30,842 nt of DNA from Subdoligranulum sp. CAG:314 (GCA_000437915.1 FR900998.1:1-30842); one strand, 5' to 3'. Positions 1 through 8,810 are shown, counted from the first letter of the stretch. The notes: generated from the letters alone by a model not told the origin. Translations and numbers: made by a program.

Positions 1-431
1 ACGCAGAGAAAAAAACGGCAATAGATTTAATTGAGTTTGAGGCGAAAAGAGATATGGATTTTGTTGAAGCAATGGAAGAAATCACTTCTATAAGTTTTTT
101 TGCACTGCAAGAAGTGTATGATGCCGGAGGAGTTTCTCAAGAAGATTTAATTACTATGGCTTATCTGGTTGGTCAAAATGAATCACTTTCTGTATCGTCT
201 TTATCTATACAGATAATGCAGCGAATCAAGCAAGAATATAGTTATTTAAATAATATTAAACTTGAAAATCTAAATTTAGAATATTTTGGTAACTATAATG
301 GTTACTATGCATTGATAATGTATGATATTACAACCGGCGTTGCAGCAGTTGTAACAAAAGTTGAGATTGGAGATGTGGTTTTTTATTATCCGACTACAGG
401 CATAGAAATTATAATGTGCAAGATAAATTGA
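1..431 (+). CDS. Hypothetical protein, 5' partial
   Basis: The reading frame is open from base 3 at the window edge to the TGA ending at 431, so this is probably the C-terminal part of a longer gene; an internal ATG at 54 would give 125 aa. I do not recognise the family. The visible part has a charged, probably helical segment (EAMEEITSISFFALQEVYDA) followed by a more beta-like, Tyr/Ile-rich end (YYALIMYDITTGVAAVV). No signal peptide or membrane segment is visible in this piece. The stop lies only 16 bases before the start of the secreted protease, so the two are probably co-transcribed. Base composition is AT-rich like the front of the protease gene and unlike the core genes further on. No function is inferred. 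Confidence 0.6.
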   Translation, partial: AEKKTAIDLIEFEAKRDMDFVEAMEEITSISFFALQEVYDAGGVSQEDLITMAYLVGQNESLSVSSLSIQIMQRIKQEYSYLNNIKLENLNLEYFGNYNGYYALIMYDITTGVAAVVTKVEIGDVVFYYPTTGIEIIMCKIN

Positions 432-447
432 CAAGGAGAAAAATATT

Positions 448-3400
448 ATGAAAAATCCATATTGTAAAAAAACAATTTTTTTGTCCATTTGGATTTTATT
501 GGCATTAGGGATGTTGTTGGTTTGTTTTACACTTTTAGGATTAACAACGAACCAAGCTTTTGCTGACAGCAATGACTTTAAAATTTATTGTAATGCTACA
601 CTTGAAGATTCTTTTGCTGACGATCGTATTATAGTAGTTGTAAAGTCTGATAATCCAAATAAAAATTATGCGAAGGAAGATTTTAATGTTATTCCGTTAC
701 GAAATGTAGAAGATTTATCTTTTTCAACAAATAATAATGTTGATAATAATGGCGTATATGGGAATATTTACACAAAGACTTTGTGCTTAGAATTAAAAGA
801 AAAAAGTAAGCAAAAAGTTTTAGATTACATAAAAGTGTTGGAAGACTTTGATAATGTATTCTGCGCTGAGCCTGATTATCTTTTAGAATCAACATTTGAG
901 CCAAATGATCCATTTTTTGCAGAAGGAAATTTATGGGGGTTGAGCGGTGAAAATGGAATAAATTGTTATAACGCTTGGAATGTTACTAAAGGCTCGTCTT
1001 CTGTGAAAGTCGGAGTTATAGATTCTGGAATTTATTCAAATCATGTGGATTTGATAAATAGAGTCAATCGTGAAATAAGTCATGATTTTTCAAATAACAG
1101 TACATCTAGCGGTGCACTCAATGATACACATGGTCATGGGACTCACGTGGCAGGCACTATTGGAGCTCAAGGAAATAATTCTATAGGAATATCAGGCGTT
1201 AATTTGGACGTGGATTTAGTTTCATTAAAAATTAATGAAAATGGCTCAACGTCTTCTTTTGCATCAAAGCTTATCAGTGCGGTAAATTATGCTCAAATTA
1301 ATGATATTAAAGTTTTGAATAATAGTAATAATTTTTCTTCTATTTCTGATGTTAGCGCTTCTTTAGATATTGCTATAAAAAATTATGATGGACTTTTTGT
1401 GAATTCAGCAGGTAATAAAGGGCAGAATTTGGAAACTTTTAATATTTTGCCCTGTAGCGCAAGCCTTGATAACGTTCTTGTTGTTGGTGCAATTAGAAGT
1501 GATGGTACACGTTGGTCTTCATCTAATTTTAGCGAATCTAAGGTTCACGTATATGCGCCTGGAGTCAACATAATGAGTACACTTCCTTTGTCTGTAGCGT
1601 CTTCGGGATATGGAGCTTATCAAGGCACGTCGATGGCTGCTCCCCATGTGACGGGTGTTGCTGCGCTATTGTTATCACTTGACCCTACTTTAACGGGCAG
1701 TGAGCTGAAATCAATAATAATCAATAGCGCCGACAATATAAAAATAGACAAAGGCGTTGTAAAAAAGTTAAATGCGTATGAAGCTGTAAAACAAGTTGGA
1801 TATACTACAGACATATTTAATACGACTATTTTATCGGACGATGAAATTAAAATTGACGGTTTAAATGTTAATTATGAAGGTGTTTTGAGGATACCGACAA
1901 TAATTGCCAACAGAAAAGTGACTCAAATTAATTCTGAAGCTTTTTCTCAACAAGAGCGGATTACTGAGATTGTAATTCCGTCTACTGTTGAATCTATTGG
2001 AAATGCAGCGTTTTTTAATTGTTCAGGATTGAAAAAAATTACTTTTGAGGGTTATAGCAATTTAAATTACATTAACGGCTATGCTTTTCAACAATGCTAT
2101 AATTTGGAAAGTTTAACGATTCCAAGCACTGTAACCAACGTTTCATCCGGGATACTTTCATTTGGGGAGAGATTAACAGTATACACCGATTTAGACAGAG
2201 ACCCGTCTACTTGGGACAATTATTGGAATTATTCGGATTGGATTAGTATCGAACGTCCTGTAATATGGGGTTGCGAATTATCGGCAGATAAATCATATGT
2301 CGTTTCGTTCACTAAAACATCAGCGAGTATTACCAAACCTAATGCCGTAAACGGTATATCTGCCCCTTCCCGTGAAGGATATGTTTTTGGCGGCTGGTAT
2401 AAAAACGATGATTTTACAGGAACTGCAATTGCGGCCGAAAATATTGCAACAGCAGAGAATAATGTCACCTATTATGCTAAATGGATACCGGATTGCGATG
2501 TTATTTTTGATTTTAACGGCGGAGCAAGTACGAATTATGTAATAAGTATTCCTAATGGCGTTAAGATTGACGAACCTATTGAACAGCCGAATAAGGCAGG
2601 ATATGTTTTTAAGTATTGGGCTTTGTCTACGAATTTAAATCAAGAATACAATTGGAACACCGAAATTACAAATAATATTGTGATTGAAGCCGTATGGCAG
2701 GAAATCGGAAACAATTATGTTGTAACATTTGATTTAAACGGAGGGGTCGGGGCGTTTAATACTCAAGTGTTGGTTGCAAACGGTTCGACGGTAAGCAGAC
2801 CTACTTCCCCGAGCAAGGTTGGATATACGTTTGCAGGGTGGGCGCCGGAAGGACAAGCTTCTTATTATAATTTCAGCACTCCGGTGACGTCAGATATAAC
2901 GTTAGTGGCTGTTTGGCAGACGACGCAAATATGTACAATTACATTTAATTTAAATGGAGGTTACGGAGATTTCCCTGACATAACGATTAATCGGCTTGAA
3001 AAAATAGAAGAACCGTCAGCAAAGCCTGCTAAGGCAGGAAATCATTTCAAATATTGGGCCTTATCGACTGATTTGACTAAAGAGTATAATTGGAATAACC
3101 TTGTCAGCGAAAATATAACTCTGATTGCTGTTTGGGAAAATTTTAATCGAGTTGTAAGTTTCAATTCTAATGGGGGAACTGCGGCTCCTGGAACTATTAT
3201 TCTCAATGTGGGTGATTGTGTAAGTGATTTTGAAAAAATGTTAAACGAAAATCAGCCCGAGAGAACAGGTTATACGTTTGAGTTTTGGGCGACTTCTCCT
3301 ACTTCAAACGTGGCATATAATTTGGATTTGCCCGTTACAAACAATTTGACGCTGTATGCAATTTGGAGAATCAACACTTATACTGTATCTTTCAATCTTG

Positions 3401-4284
3401 ACGGAGGTTCAGGTTCGTTTCCCAATAAAACAATCAATTACGGTTCAACTGTAAGTAAACCTGCCGCTACTCCGACAAAAGACGGATTCACCTTCAAGTA
3501 TTGGGCTTTGTCGGGACAAACAACGGAATATAATTTCAGCACTCCGGTGACGTCCGATATTACGCTTGTGGCGATTTGGGAACAGGATAGTTGTGTGGCG
3601 GAGGGAACCTTAATCACTCTTGCCGACGGAAGTCAAGTGCCTGTCGAAAATCTAACAGGCGGAGAAATGTTGCTTGTTTGGAATCTTTATACAGGCTCGT
3701 TTGATATTGCGCCCATATTGGTAATAGACAGCGATGCGTTGAAACAGTATGAAGTAATAAAGCTGACTTTTTCGGACGGAACAACAGTTGATGTTATATC
3801 CGAACACGGCTTTTTTGACGTTGATTTAAACAAATATGTATATTTGGATAAGTATGCGGAGGAATATATAGGGCATAGGTTTCTTAAACAAAATGAAAAC
3901 GGAATGGTGCAAGTAACTCTTGTGGATGTTGCCATAACTTTGGAAAATGTCGCAGCATATAGTCCTGTAACATACGGTCATCTCTGTTATTATGTCAATG
4001 GAATGCTTTCAATTCCCGGCGGAATAAACGGATTGTTTAATATTTTTGAAGTGGACGCCGAAACGATGAAGTTTGATGCCGAGGCAATGGAAGCAGACGT
4101 TGAAATGTACGGGCTGTATACATATGAAGAGCTTAATTCTCTCGTACCCATGCAGGAGATGATGTTTGACGCGGTAAACGGACAGTATCTCAAGGTCGCG
4201 ATAGGAAAGGGTATTATCACGATTGAGCAAATAAGTGAACTTGTTGAAAGGTACGGTAGGTTGTTCGAGCAAGTCGCTGCCTGA
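448..4284 (+). CDS. Secreted subtilisin-like (S8) protease with LRR, Flg_new repeats and C-terminal Hint domain
   Basis: Predicted exported multidomain serine protease of 1278 aa. Residues 1-39 are a signal peptide with a long hydrophobic core ending near AFA. The peptidase S8 domain spans about 155-450 and has the full catalytic set: D192 (VIDSG), H230 (HGHGTHVAG), oxyanion N323 (SAGN) and S395 (GTSMAAPHVTG); residues 40-150 resemble a propeptide. About three BspA-type leucine-rich repeats follow (about 465-570). Six Flg_new/InlB B-type repeats follow (about 605-1046; pattern F..NGG...GY.F..W......VW). The end is a Hint fold with C1049 at its front and the block-B-like H1120 (SEHGFFD), plus about 130 further residues. 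The start has a good SD (AAGGAG, 434-439). The Hint end lacks the usual terminal His-Asn, so whether it cleaves is unknown. It is probably a surface or secreted protein; substrate unknown. Confidence 0.93.
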   Translation: MKNPYCKKTIFLSIWILLALGMLLVCFTLLGLTTNQAFADSNDFKIYCNATLEDSFADDRIIVVVKSDNPNKNYAKEDFNVIPLRNVEDLSFSTNNNVDNNGVYGNIYTKTLCLELKEKSKQKVLDYIKVLEDFDNVFCAEPDYLLESTFEPNDPFFAEGNLWGLSGENGINCYNAWNVTKGSSSVKVGVIDSGIYSNHVDLINRVNREISHDFSNNSTSSGALNDTHGHGTHVAGTIGAQGNNSIGISGVNLDVDLVSLKINENGSTSSFASKLISAVNYAQINDIKVLNNSNNFSSISDVSASLDIAIKNYDGLFVNSAGNKGQNLETFNILPCSASLDNVLVVGAIRSDGTRWSSSNFSESKVHVYAPGVNIMSTLPLSVASSGYGAYQGTSMAAPHVTGVAALLLSLDPTLTGSELKSIIINSADNIKIDKGVVKKLNAYEAVKQVGYTTDIFNTTILSDDEIKIDGLNVNYEGVLRIPTIIANRKVTQINSEAFSQQERITEIVIPSTVESIGNAAFFNCSGLKKITFEGYSNLNYINGYAFQQCYNLESLTIPSTVTNVSSGILSFGERLTVYTDLDRDPSTWDNYWNYSDWISIERPVIWGCELSADKSYVVSFTKTSASITKPNAVNGISAPSREGYVFGGWYKNDDFTGTAIAAENIATAENNVTYYAKWIPDCDVIFDFNGGASTNYVISIPNGVKIDEPIEQPNKAGYVFKYWALSTNLNQEYNWNTEITNNIVIEAVWQEIGNNYVVTFDLNGGVGAFNTQVLVANGSTVSRPTSPSKVGYTFAGWAPEGQASYYNFSTPVTSDITLVAVWQTTQICTITFNLNGGYGDFPDITINRLEKIEEPSAKPAKAGNHFKYWALSTDLTKEYNWNNLVSENITLIAVWENFNRVVSFNSNGGTAAPGTIILNVGDCVSDFEKMLNENQPERTGYTFEFWATSPTSNVAYNLDLPVTNNLTLYAIWRINTYTVSFNLDGGSGSFPNKTINYGSTVSKPAATPTKDGFTFKYWALSGQTTEYNFSTPVTSDITLVAIWEQDSCVAEGTLITLADGSQVPVENLTGGEMLLVWNLYTGSFDIAPILVIDSDALKQYEVIKLTFSDGTTVDVISEHGFFDVDLNKYVYLDKYAEEYIGHRFLKQNENGMVQVTLVDVAITLENVAAYSPVTYGHLCYYVNGMLSIPGGINGLFNIFEVDAETMKFDAEAMEADVEMYGLYTYEELNSLVPMQEMMFDAVNGQYLKVAIGKGIITIEQISELVERYGRLFEQVAA

Positions 4285-4371
4285 CAAAAGTATATAAAAA
4301 GAACGCAGTGGTTCGGTGACGATTTGGCAGGTTCAAACAAAAAATTATCGGGCTTGTATTTTATGTCAATC

Positions 4372-4403
4372 AAAGAGATTTGCTTTGCAAATCTCTTTTG
4401 TTT
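4372..4403 (+). terminator. Intrinsic terminator after the protease gene
   Basis: A perfect 12-bp inverted repeat (4372-4383 with 4387-4398) has a TTT loop and a T-rich tail. It lies about 90 bases after the protease stop and closes that transcript. The stem is A/T-rich at its base and nearly symmetric, so it could also act for transcription from the minus strand, such as the tRNA-Arg unit. Confidence 0.8.
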
Positions 4404-4495
4404 TGTGCCGGATAATTTTTTTGGAAATTGACTTGCAATTTATCGGTTTACAGCTTAACAAAAAAGCCAAACAAACCTTTAAGGCAGTTTGGCGG

Positions 4496-4572
4496 TGGTG
4501 TACCCGACAGGAGTCGAACCTGCAACCGATGGCGTCGGAGGCCATTACTCTATCCGATTGAGCTACGGGTAC
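4496..4572 (-). tRNA. tRNA-Arg (anticodon CCG)
   Basis: Read on the minus strand from 4572, the acceptor stem GTACCCG pairs with CGGGTAC, followed by discriminator A and an encoded CCA (4496-4498). The anticodon arm has loop CTCCGAC, giving anticodon CCG (reads CGG, Arg). The T arm contains GGTTCGACTCC. All four arms can be drawn. It sits at the boundary between the AT-rich protease region and the core gene block. Confidence 0.95.
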
Positions 4573-4624
4573 GTATTTTCGGTCGGCTGTTTCCTTGTTT
4601 TAACTCGGATTGCGGACACGTTAC

Positions 4625-4653
4625 ATTATAGCAAAGCTCGGTCGAATTGTAAA
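4625..4653 (-). promoter_or_regulatory. SigA-type promoter for tRNA-Arg
   Basis: On the minus strand: TTTACA (4653-4648), 17-bp spacer, TATAAT (4630-4625). It points to the tRNA-Arg gene, whose 5' end is about 46 bases beyond the expected start point. Confidence 0.75.
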
Positions 4654-4767
4654 ACGATTGAAACCGTTGCGGCGGGCAAAATACCTTAAAATCGAGAGAC
4701 GGCGATGCCGCTTTGTATTTGAGCCCAAATTTTCTTCAATTTTATGCGGGTATGCTTGTCCGACGGT

Positions 4768-4796
4768 TTGACAAGAAAGAGCTTTTGCATTAAAAT
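4768..4796 (+). promoter_or_regulatory. Consensus promoter abutting the mnmA start codon
   Basis: TTGACA (4768-4773), exactly 17 bp, then TAAAAT (4791-4796). Only seven bases separate the -10 box from the mnmA ATG at 4804, so the expected transcription start falls on or next to the A of the start codon. No SD is visible at a usable distance. This predicts a leaderless mRNA. Confidence 0.8.
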
Positions 4797-4803
4797 AAAC
4801 CCT

Positions 4804-5907
4804 ATGGCGAAAACGGTTGTCGTCGGAATGAGCGGAGGCGTCGACAGCTCTGTGGCGGCTCTTTTGCTCAAACGGCAGGGCTACAATACAATAGGGCTTT
4901 TCATGAAAAACTGGGAGGAAACCGATATGAACGGCTGCTGCACGGCGGAGAGCGATTTCGAGGACGTGCGGCGGGTGTGCGACAGAATCGGCATTCCTTA
5001 CTTTGCCGTCAATTTTTCGCGTCAGTATTACGACAGGGTTTTCGCTTATTTTCTCGACGAATATTCACGCGGACGCACACCCAATCCCGACGTATTGTGC
5101 AATAGGGAAATCAAATTCGGTCCTTTTCTCGACAAGGCGAAGGAAATCGGGGCTGATTTTATCGCTACCGGGCATTACTGCGGCATTTCCCACGTGGACG
5201 GCGTTCACAGGCTGCTCAAAGCTGCCGACTCGGGCAAAGACCAGACCTATTTCCTCAACAATCTTTCGCAGAAACAGCTTGCGGACGTTTTGTTTCCGTT
5301 AGGCAGTCTCGATAAAAAAGAAGTGAGGCAAATTGCCCAAACCGAAGGACTGTCAACGGCGGAAAAAAAGGATTCGACGGGCATTTGTTTTATCGGAGAA
5401 CGAAATTTCCGCAGCTTTTTGGCGGAATACCTGCCGGGCAAAGCGGGAGATATCGTGGATTTGAGCGGCAGAGTCGTGGGACGCCACGACGGTCTTATGT
5501 ACTACACGCTTGGACAGCGTCGCGGGCTGGGGCTCGGCGGCACGAGGGAAAGTCAAAACAGGTGGTTTGTAGCGGACAAGGACTTAAAAAACAACAGACT
5601 TGTGGTAAGTCACGGCGACGAAAGCGTGCTTATGAGCGACGCTCTCGAGTCTGACGAAATAAACTGGATTCCTTTTCCGCCGAAAGAAGAAAAATTCGAG
5701 TGCGCGGCAAAATTCCGTTACCGTCAGCCCGAGCAGCGCGTAACGGTGGAAAGGACGGGGTCGGGCGCGCGCGTGCTTTTTCATTCTCCGCAGCGGGCGG
5801 TCACGCCGGGGCAGTACGTCGTGTTCTACAATGAAAAGGAGTGTCTCGGAGGCGGAGTTATCGAGCGCGTATACAAAAGAAAAGACGGTATTTTAACGCC
5901 GATGTAG
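4804..5907 (+). CDS. mnmA: tRNA-specific 2-thiouridylase MnmA
   Basis: MnmA adenylates and then thiolates U34 of tRNA-Lys, -Glu and -Gln to make 2-thiouridine in the cytoplasm. The 367-aa product has the PP-loop ATP site SGGVDSS at residues 10-16, the catalytic Cys of the NPDVLCNREIKF block (C99), and the second catalytic Cys in TGICFIGE (C195), in a protein of normal family length. I chose the ATG at 4804 because homologues begin at MAKTVVVGMSGG; the upstream in-frame ATG at 4744 lies before the promoter. The promoter sits so close that the mRNA is probably leaderless. It is followed after 25 bases by the membrane acyltransferase gene, so it may be the first gene of a three-gene transcript. 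Confidence 0.96.
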   Translation: MAKTVVVGMSGGVDSSVAALLLKRQGYNTIGLFMKNWEETDMNGCCTAESDFEDVRRVCDRIGIPYFAVNFSRQYYDRVFAYFLDEYSRGRTPNPDVLCNREIKFGPFLDKAKEIGADFIATGHYCGISHVDGVHRLLKAADSGKDQTYFLNNLSQKQLADVLFPLGSLDKKEVRQIAQTEGLSTAEKKDSTGICFIGERNFRSFLAEYLPGKAGDIVDLSGRVVGRHDGLMYYTLGQRRGLGLGGTRESQNRWFVADKDLKNNRLVVSHGDESVLMSDALESDEINWIPFPPKEEKFECAAKFRYRQPEQRVTVERTGSGARVLFHSPQRAVTPGQYVVFYNEKECLGGGVIERVYKRKDGILTPM

Positions 5908-5932
5908 GCAACAATAAAACAAAGGGGAGCAG

Positions 5933-6778
5933 TTGAACGGTTTGATTTCGCAAAAGAAAGGATACGGGAACAGAGTGTGGGAGGTGGACCTCCTGCGCGG
6001 TATTCTCATACTTTTCGTCGTTTTCGACCACGTTATGTTCGATATCGGAGCCATGTTTGCCGACAGCTTTTCCACGCCGCTCGGCATACGTATTTCCGAT
6101 TGGGCGGCGGGTTACGTATTCGAATCAAGCGCCTTCGGGCGCTGGCGCAGCGTGACTCACGACTTTTTCATCGGCTCGTTTGTCATTTTGTCGGGAGTAT
6201 CCGTTTCCTTTTCCAAAAACAATGCGCTGCGCGGGCTTAAAATGTCCGTATGGGCGGTGGGATTGTCGGTAGCCATGCTGTTTTACGGCGAAATTACGCA
6301 GGACAAAAGCGTTTGGATGAATTTCAACGTGCTTCACGTGCTGGCTTTGAGTATTTTGCTGTGGTCGCTTCTCGATTGGTTAAAAACAGACGGAGACTGG
6401 ATTTTTCTGATTGCGGTTTTAGCCATAGCCGTCGGCAGCTATTTCAATATGGAAAACGAAATTAACCTTGTCGCTTCGCAGGGGCAAAAACAATGGACGC
6501 GCGACCTTGTTTTCTGGCTGGTCAACAACAACCGCGTATCCAAGCTGTCTCCCGGCGATTATCTGCCCTTTCTGCCTTATTTCGGTTGGTTTCTGGCGGG
6601 CGCTCTCGCGGGACGCGCGATATACAAGTCTCCGCGCAGTATTATGGGCTATGAGGCGACGCCGTGCGTCAGACCCTTCTGCTTTTGCGGAAGACATTCG
6701 CTGTTTATTTATTTTGCGAGTCAGGTTCTGGCGGTGGGACTGCTTTATCTTATTGTAGAGGTATGGGGCTGGCTTTAA
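5933..6778 (+). CDS. HGSNAT/DUF1624-type membrane acyltransferase-like protein
   Basis: A 281-aa integral membrane protein with about seven hydrophobic segments. The N-terminal motif DLLRG followed by FDH in the first membrane helix fits the heparan-alpha-glucosaminide N-acetyltransferase catalytic (DUF1624) family, which moves acetyl groups across a membrane to sugars; the true substrate in bacteria is usually unknown. Late segments PYFGWFLAGALAGRAIY and RHSLFIYFASQVLAVGLL also fit the family. The start is probably TTG at 5933, just after AAAGGGGAG (5921-5929); TTG at 5942 is an alternative with wider spacing. The gene is 25 bases after mnmA and 27 bases before the acyl-CoA ligase, suggesting one operon in which the ligase might supply activated acyl groups. 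That link is inference. Confidence 0.8.
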   Translation: MNGLISQKKGYGNRVWEVDLLRGILILFVVFDHVMFDIGAMFADSFSTPLGIRISDWAAGYVFESSAFGRWRSVTHDFFIGSFVILSGVSVSFSKNNALRGLKMSVWAVGLSVAMLFYGEITQDKSVWMNFNVLHVLALSILLWSLLDWLKTDGDWIFLIAVLAIAVGSYFNMENEINLVASQGQKQWTRDLVFWLVNNNRVSKLSPGDYLPFLPYFGWFLAGALAGRAIYKSPRSIMGYEATPCVRPFCFCGRHSLFIYFASQVLAVGLLYLIVEVWGWL

Positions 6779-6805
6779 CGCTTGCCGCCCTCAGTTAAAG
6801 GAAAA

Positions 6806-8473
6806 ATGTACAGGCATCTTTTTGAAAGCCAAAAAAACAACAGAAAAAAACCCGCCCTGCATTTTGTCGGGCGCGATATAACCTACGGTCAGCTTTTCAA
6901 CGAAGTGGAGGCGCTGTGCTGCGCGTTCAGAAAATACGGCTGCAAAAAGGGCGACATCGTGACCATCGCGTTGCCCAACATTCCTTCCGCGGTGACTTTG
7001 TTTTATGCAGTGAACAAGCTGGGCATGACCGCAAATCTCGTCCACCCGCTTCTGCCTGCGGAGCAGATTATACGTTACGCTACGGAAACAAAGAGCAAAT
7101 TTCTTTTCGTGTTTGACAAGCTGGCGGACGGATACATCTCCAAACTGCTGGATTGTCCCGTGCCCATTAGGATTTGTCAGGCACAGGATTACATCACGTC
7201 GTTTGAAAGAGTGTTTTACAATCTCTTTACCTGGCGGGACAGAAAAAATCTGAGAAAAAACCGCACCGATTATCTCAAATTCAAATATTTCCGTCACGAG
7301 GGCGCGCGGCTGTCAAAATACATGATAAACAAATTCGCGGGCGGGGACGACGATGTTGCCGCCATTATGCACAGCGGCGGCACAAGCGCGGAGCCGAAAA
7401 GCATAATGCTTACCAACGCCAATTTCAACTCGGTCGCCGTCAACACCAAACGCGCAATCGTGGGAGAAAAGGCGCGGGAGAAAGACGCTATGGCTATGGT
7501 GCTGCCCATGTTTCACGCATTCGGGCTGGGCGTGTGCGTGCACACCGTGCTTAGCGGGGGCGTCAAAAGCACGCTTATTCCGCGTTACGCGCCGGAAAGA
7601 ATCGTGCACTATCTCAAACAGGGGCACATTACCATGATTTCGGGCGTCCCTACCATGTACCGCGGGCTTGTGGACAAAAAGGAATTCAATTGCCGCAGTC
7701 TCAAAAATCTGCGATTCGCTTTCTGCGGCGGCGATATGCTGACCGACGAGCTTAAAAGGGATTTCGATTCCGTCATGGCAAAGAGAGGAAGCAGCTGTGT
7801 TTTGGACAACGGGTTCGGACTAACTGAGGTTACGGGCGTGTTTTCCGTCAACAAAGCGGGCGCCCGCAGAGAAGGCTCCTGCGGCAAGCCCATAGGAGAG
7901 GATTATCTCATAGAAGCCTTCGACGACGACGGCAATATGCTTGAAAGGGGCGGCAGCGGCGAGCTGTGCATAAGTTCTCCCACGGTCATGAAGGGTTATC
8001 TTAACGATACGGAGGCTACGGAAAAAACTTTTCTTGATTACGACGGCAAAAGATGGCTGAAAACGGGAGATTTGGGTTATGTCGATAAGGACGGATTTAT
8101 TTTTATTCTGCAAAGACTCAAACGCATAATCAAGGTTTCGGGCGTGCCCGTGTTTCCCGCCGAGATTGAACGGCTTGTCAATACGCTAAAAGACGTGGAC
8201 GAGTGTTGTGCCGTAGGAATAGAGCACAAGCTCAAAGGCAAAGTAATAAAGCTGTACGTAAAGTCGTCCGCCGAGCCGACAAAGCTGAAAAAGACGGTCA
8301 AGGAGTTTTGCCGTCAGAAGCTTGACAAATGGTCCTGCCCGAAAGCCGTAGAGGTGCTGCCGGAGCTGCCCAAAACTCTTATGGCAAAGACGGATTATCG
8401 CCTGTTGGAGCGCAACGGCATGAAAAAATTCGTGCAGGAAGAAACGGACAATGATGTAAAAACGAAAAAATAA
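6806..8473 (+). CDS. AMP-forming acyl-CoA synthetase/ligase (ANL superfamily)
   Basis: A 555-aa adenylate-forming enzyme that would activate a carboxylic acid as acyl-AMP and pass it to CoA or another thiol. Visible core motifs: the phosphate loop HSGGTSAEPK at about 189-198, the A5-type motif GFGLTEVTGV, GELCISSP and KGYLND, the hinge block WLKTGDLGYVDKDGF, and the C-terminal catalytic lysine K528 in LPKTLMAKTDYR. Length and domain order are normal. I chose ATG 6806 because AAAGGA lies just upstream; TTG at 6782 is less likely. The substrate cannot be read from sequence; a medium- or long-chain fatty acid or an aryl acid is possible. It is the last gene of the mnmA/DUF1624/ligase run. Confidence 0.9.
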   Translation: MYRHLFESQKNNRKKPALHFVGRDITYGQLFNEVEALCCAFRKYGCKKGDIVTIALPNIPSAVTLFYAVNKLGMTANLVHPLLPAEQIIRYATETKSKFLFVFDKLADGYISKLLDCPVPIRICQAQDYITSFERVFYNLFTWRDRKNLRKNRTDYLKFKYFRHEGARLSKYMINKFAGGDDDVAAIMHSGGTSAEPKSIMLTNANFNSVAVNTKRAIVGEKAREKDAMAMVLPMFHAFGLGVCVHTVLSGGVKSTLIPRYAPERIVHYLKQGHITMISGVPTMYRGLVDKKEFNCRSLKNLRFAFCGGDMLTDELKRDFDSVMAKRGSSCVLDNGFGLTEVTGVFSVNKAGARREGSCGKPIGEDYLIEAFDDDGNMLERGGSGELCISSPTVMKGYLNDTEATEKTFLDYDGKRWLKTGDLGYVDKDGFIFILQRLKRIIKVSGVPVFPAEIERLVNTLKDVDECCAVGIEHKLKGKVIKLYVKSSAEPTKLKKTVKEFCRQKLDKWSCPKAVEVLPELPKTLMAKTDYRLLERNGMKKFVQEETDNDVKTKK

Positions 8474-8496
8474 TGTAAAATTTTTTCAATAAAGCG

Positions 8497-8525
8497 TTTA
8501 CTTTCATTAAAATTTGTTGTATACT
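8497..8525 (+). promoter_or_regulatory. Promoter for the zinc-ribbon gene
   Basis: TTTACT (8497-8502), 17-bp spacer, TATACT (8520-8525). The expected transcript has a leader of about 100 bases before the small zinc-ribbon ORF; I could not fold a known riboswitch in it. Confidence 0.6.
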
Positions 8526-8635
8526 GCAAATACAGCGGCGGAACGTCGTCGCGGCGGATAAATGCTTTTTTGTCTTTGGGTGTTCTTAAAAACATAAATG
8601 TGGTATCCGAAAATATTTAAAGGAGGTCCATGTTT

Positions 8636-8806
8636 ATGCAGGATATAGAACTCAAATGCAGAGACTGCGGCGAAACGTTTACTTTTACTGCCGGAGAGCA
8701 GGAGTTTTATCAGCAGAAAGGCTTTACAAATCAACCCACAAGATGTCCCGAATGCCGCAAAGCCAGAAAAGCTCAAAGAAACAATTTCAATTCAGACAGT
8801 CATTGA
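8636..8806 (+). CDS. Small zinc-ribbon protein
   Basis: A 56-aa ORF. It has two CxxC pairs: C8/C11 (CRDCGETFTFT) and C37/C40 (RCPECRKARK), around GEQEFYQQKGF. This is the typical bacterial zinc-binding domain with an aromatic middle and a basic tail, suggesting nucleic-acid or protein contact. Start choice: AGGAGG at 8621-8626 is nine bases before ATG 8636; the ATG at 8630 would leave only three. A terminator follows directly. The family is common in Clostridia but its function is unknown to me. Confidence 0.85.
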   Translation: MQDIELKCRDCGETFTFTAGEQEFYQQKGFTNQPTRCPECRKARKAQRNNFNSDSH

Positions 8807-8810
8807 AAAA

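Noticed and set aside
3592..4284. Intein in the protease
   Set aside because: The Hint domain is C-terminal with no downstream extein and lacks the terminal His-Asn plus nucleophile.
4316..4689. Short plus-strand ORFs over the tRNA-Arg
   Set aside because: They overlap a well-formed tRNA and a terminator and have no SD.
4285..4803. Integrative element attachment site at tRNA-Arg
   Set aside because: I found no second copy of the tRNA 3' end, integrase or phage gene in the window.
8526..8635. Riboswitch in the zinc-ribbon gene leader
   Set aside because: The leader is about 100 bases, but no known aptamer core or terminator/antiterminator pair could be drawn.
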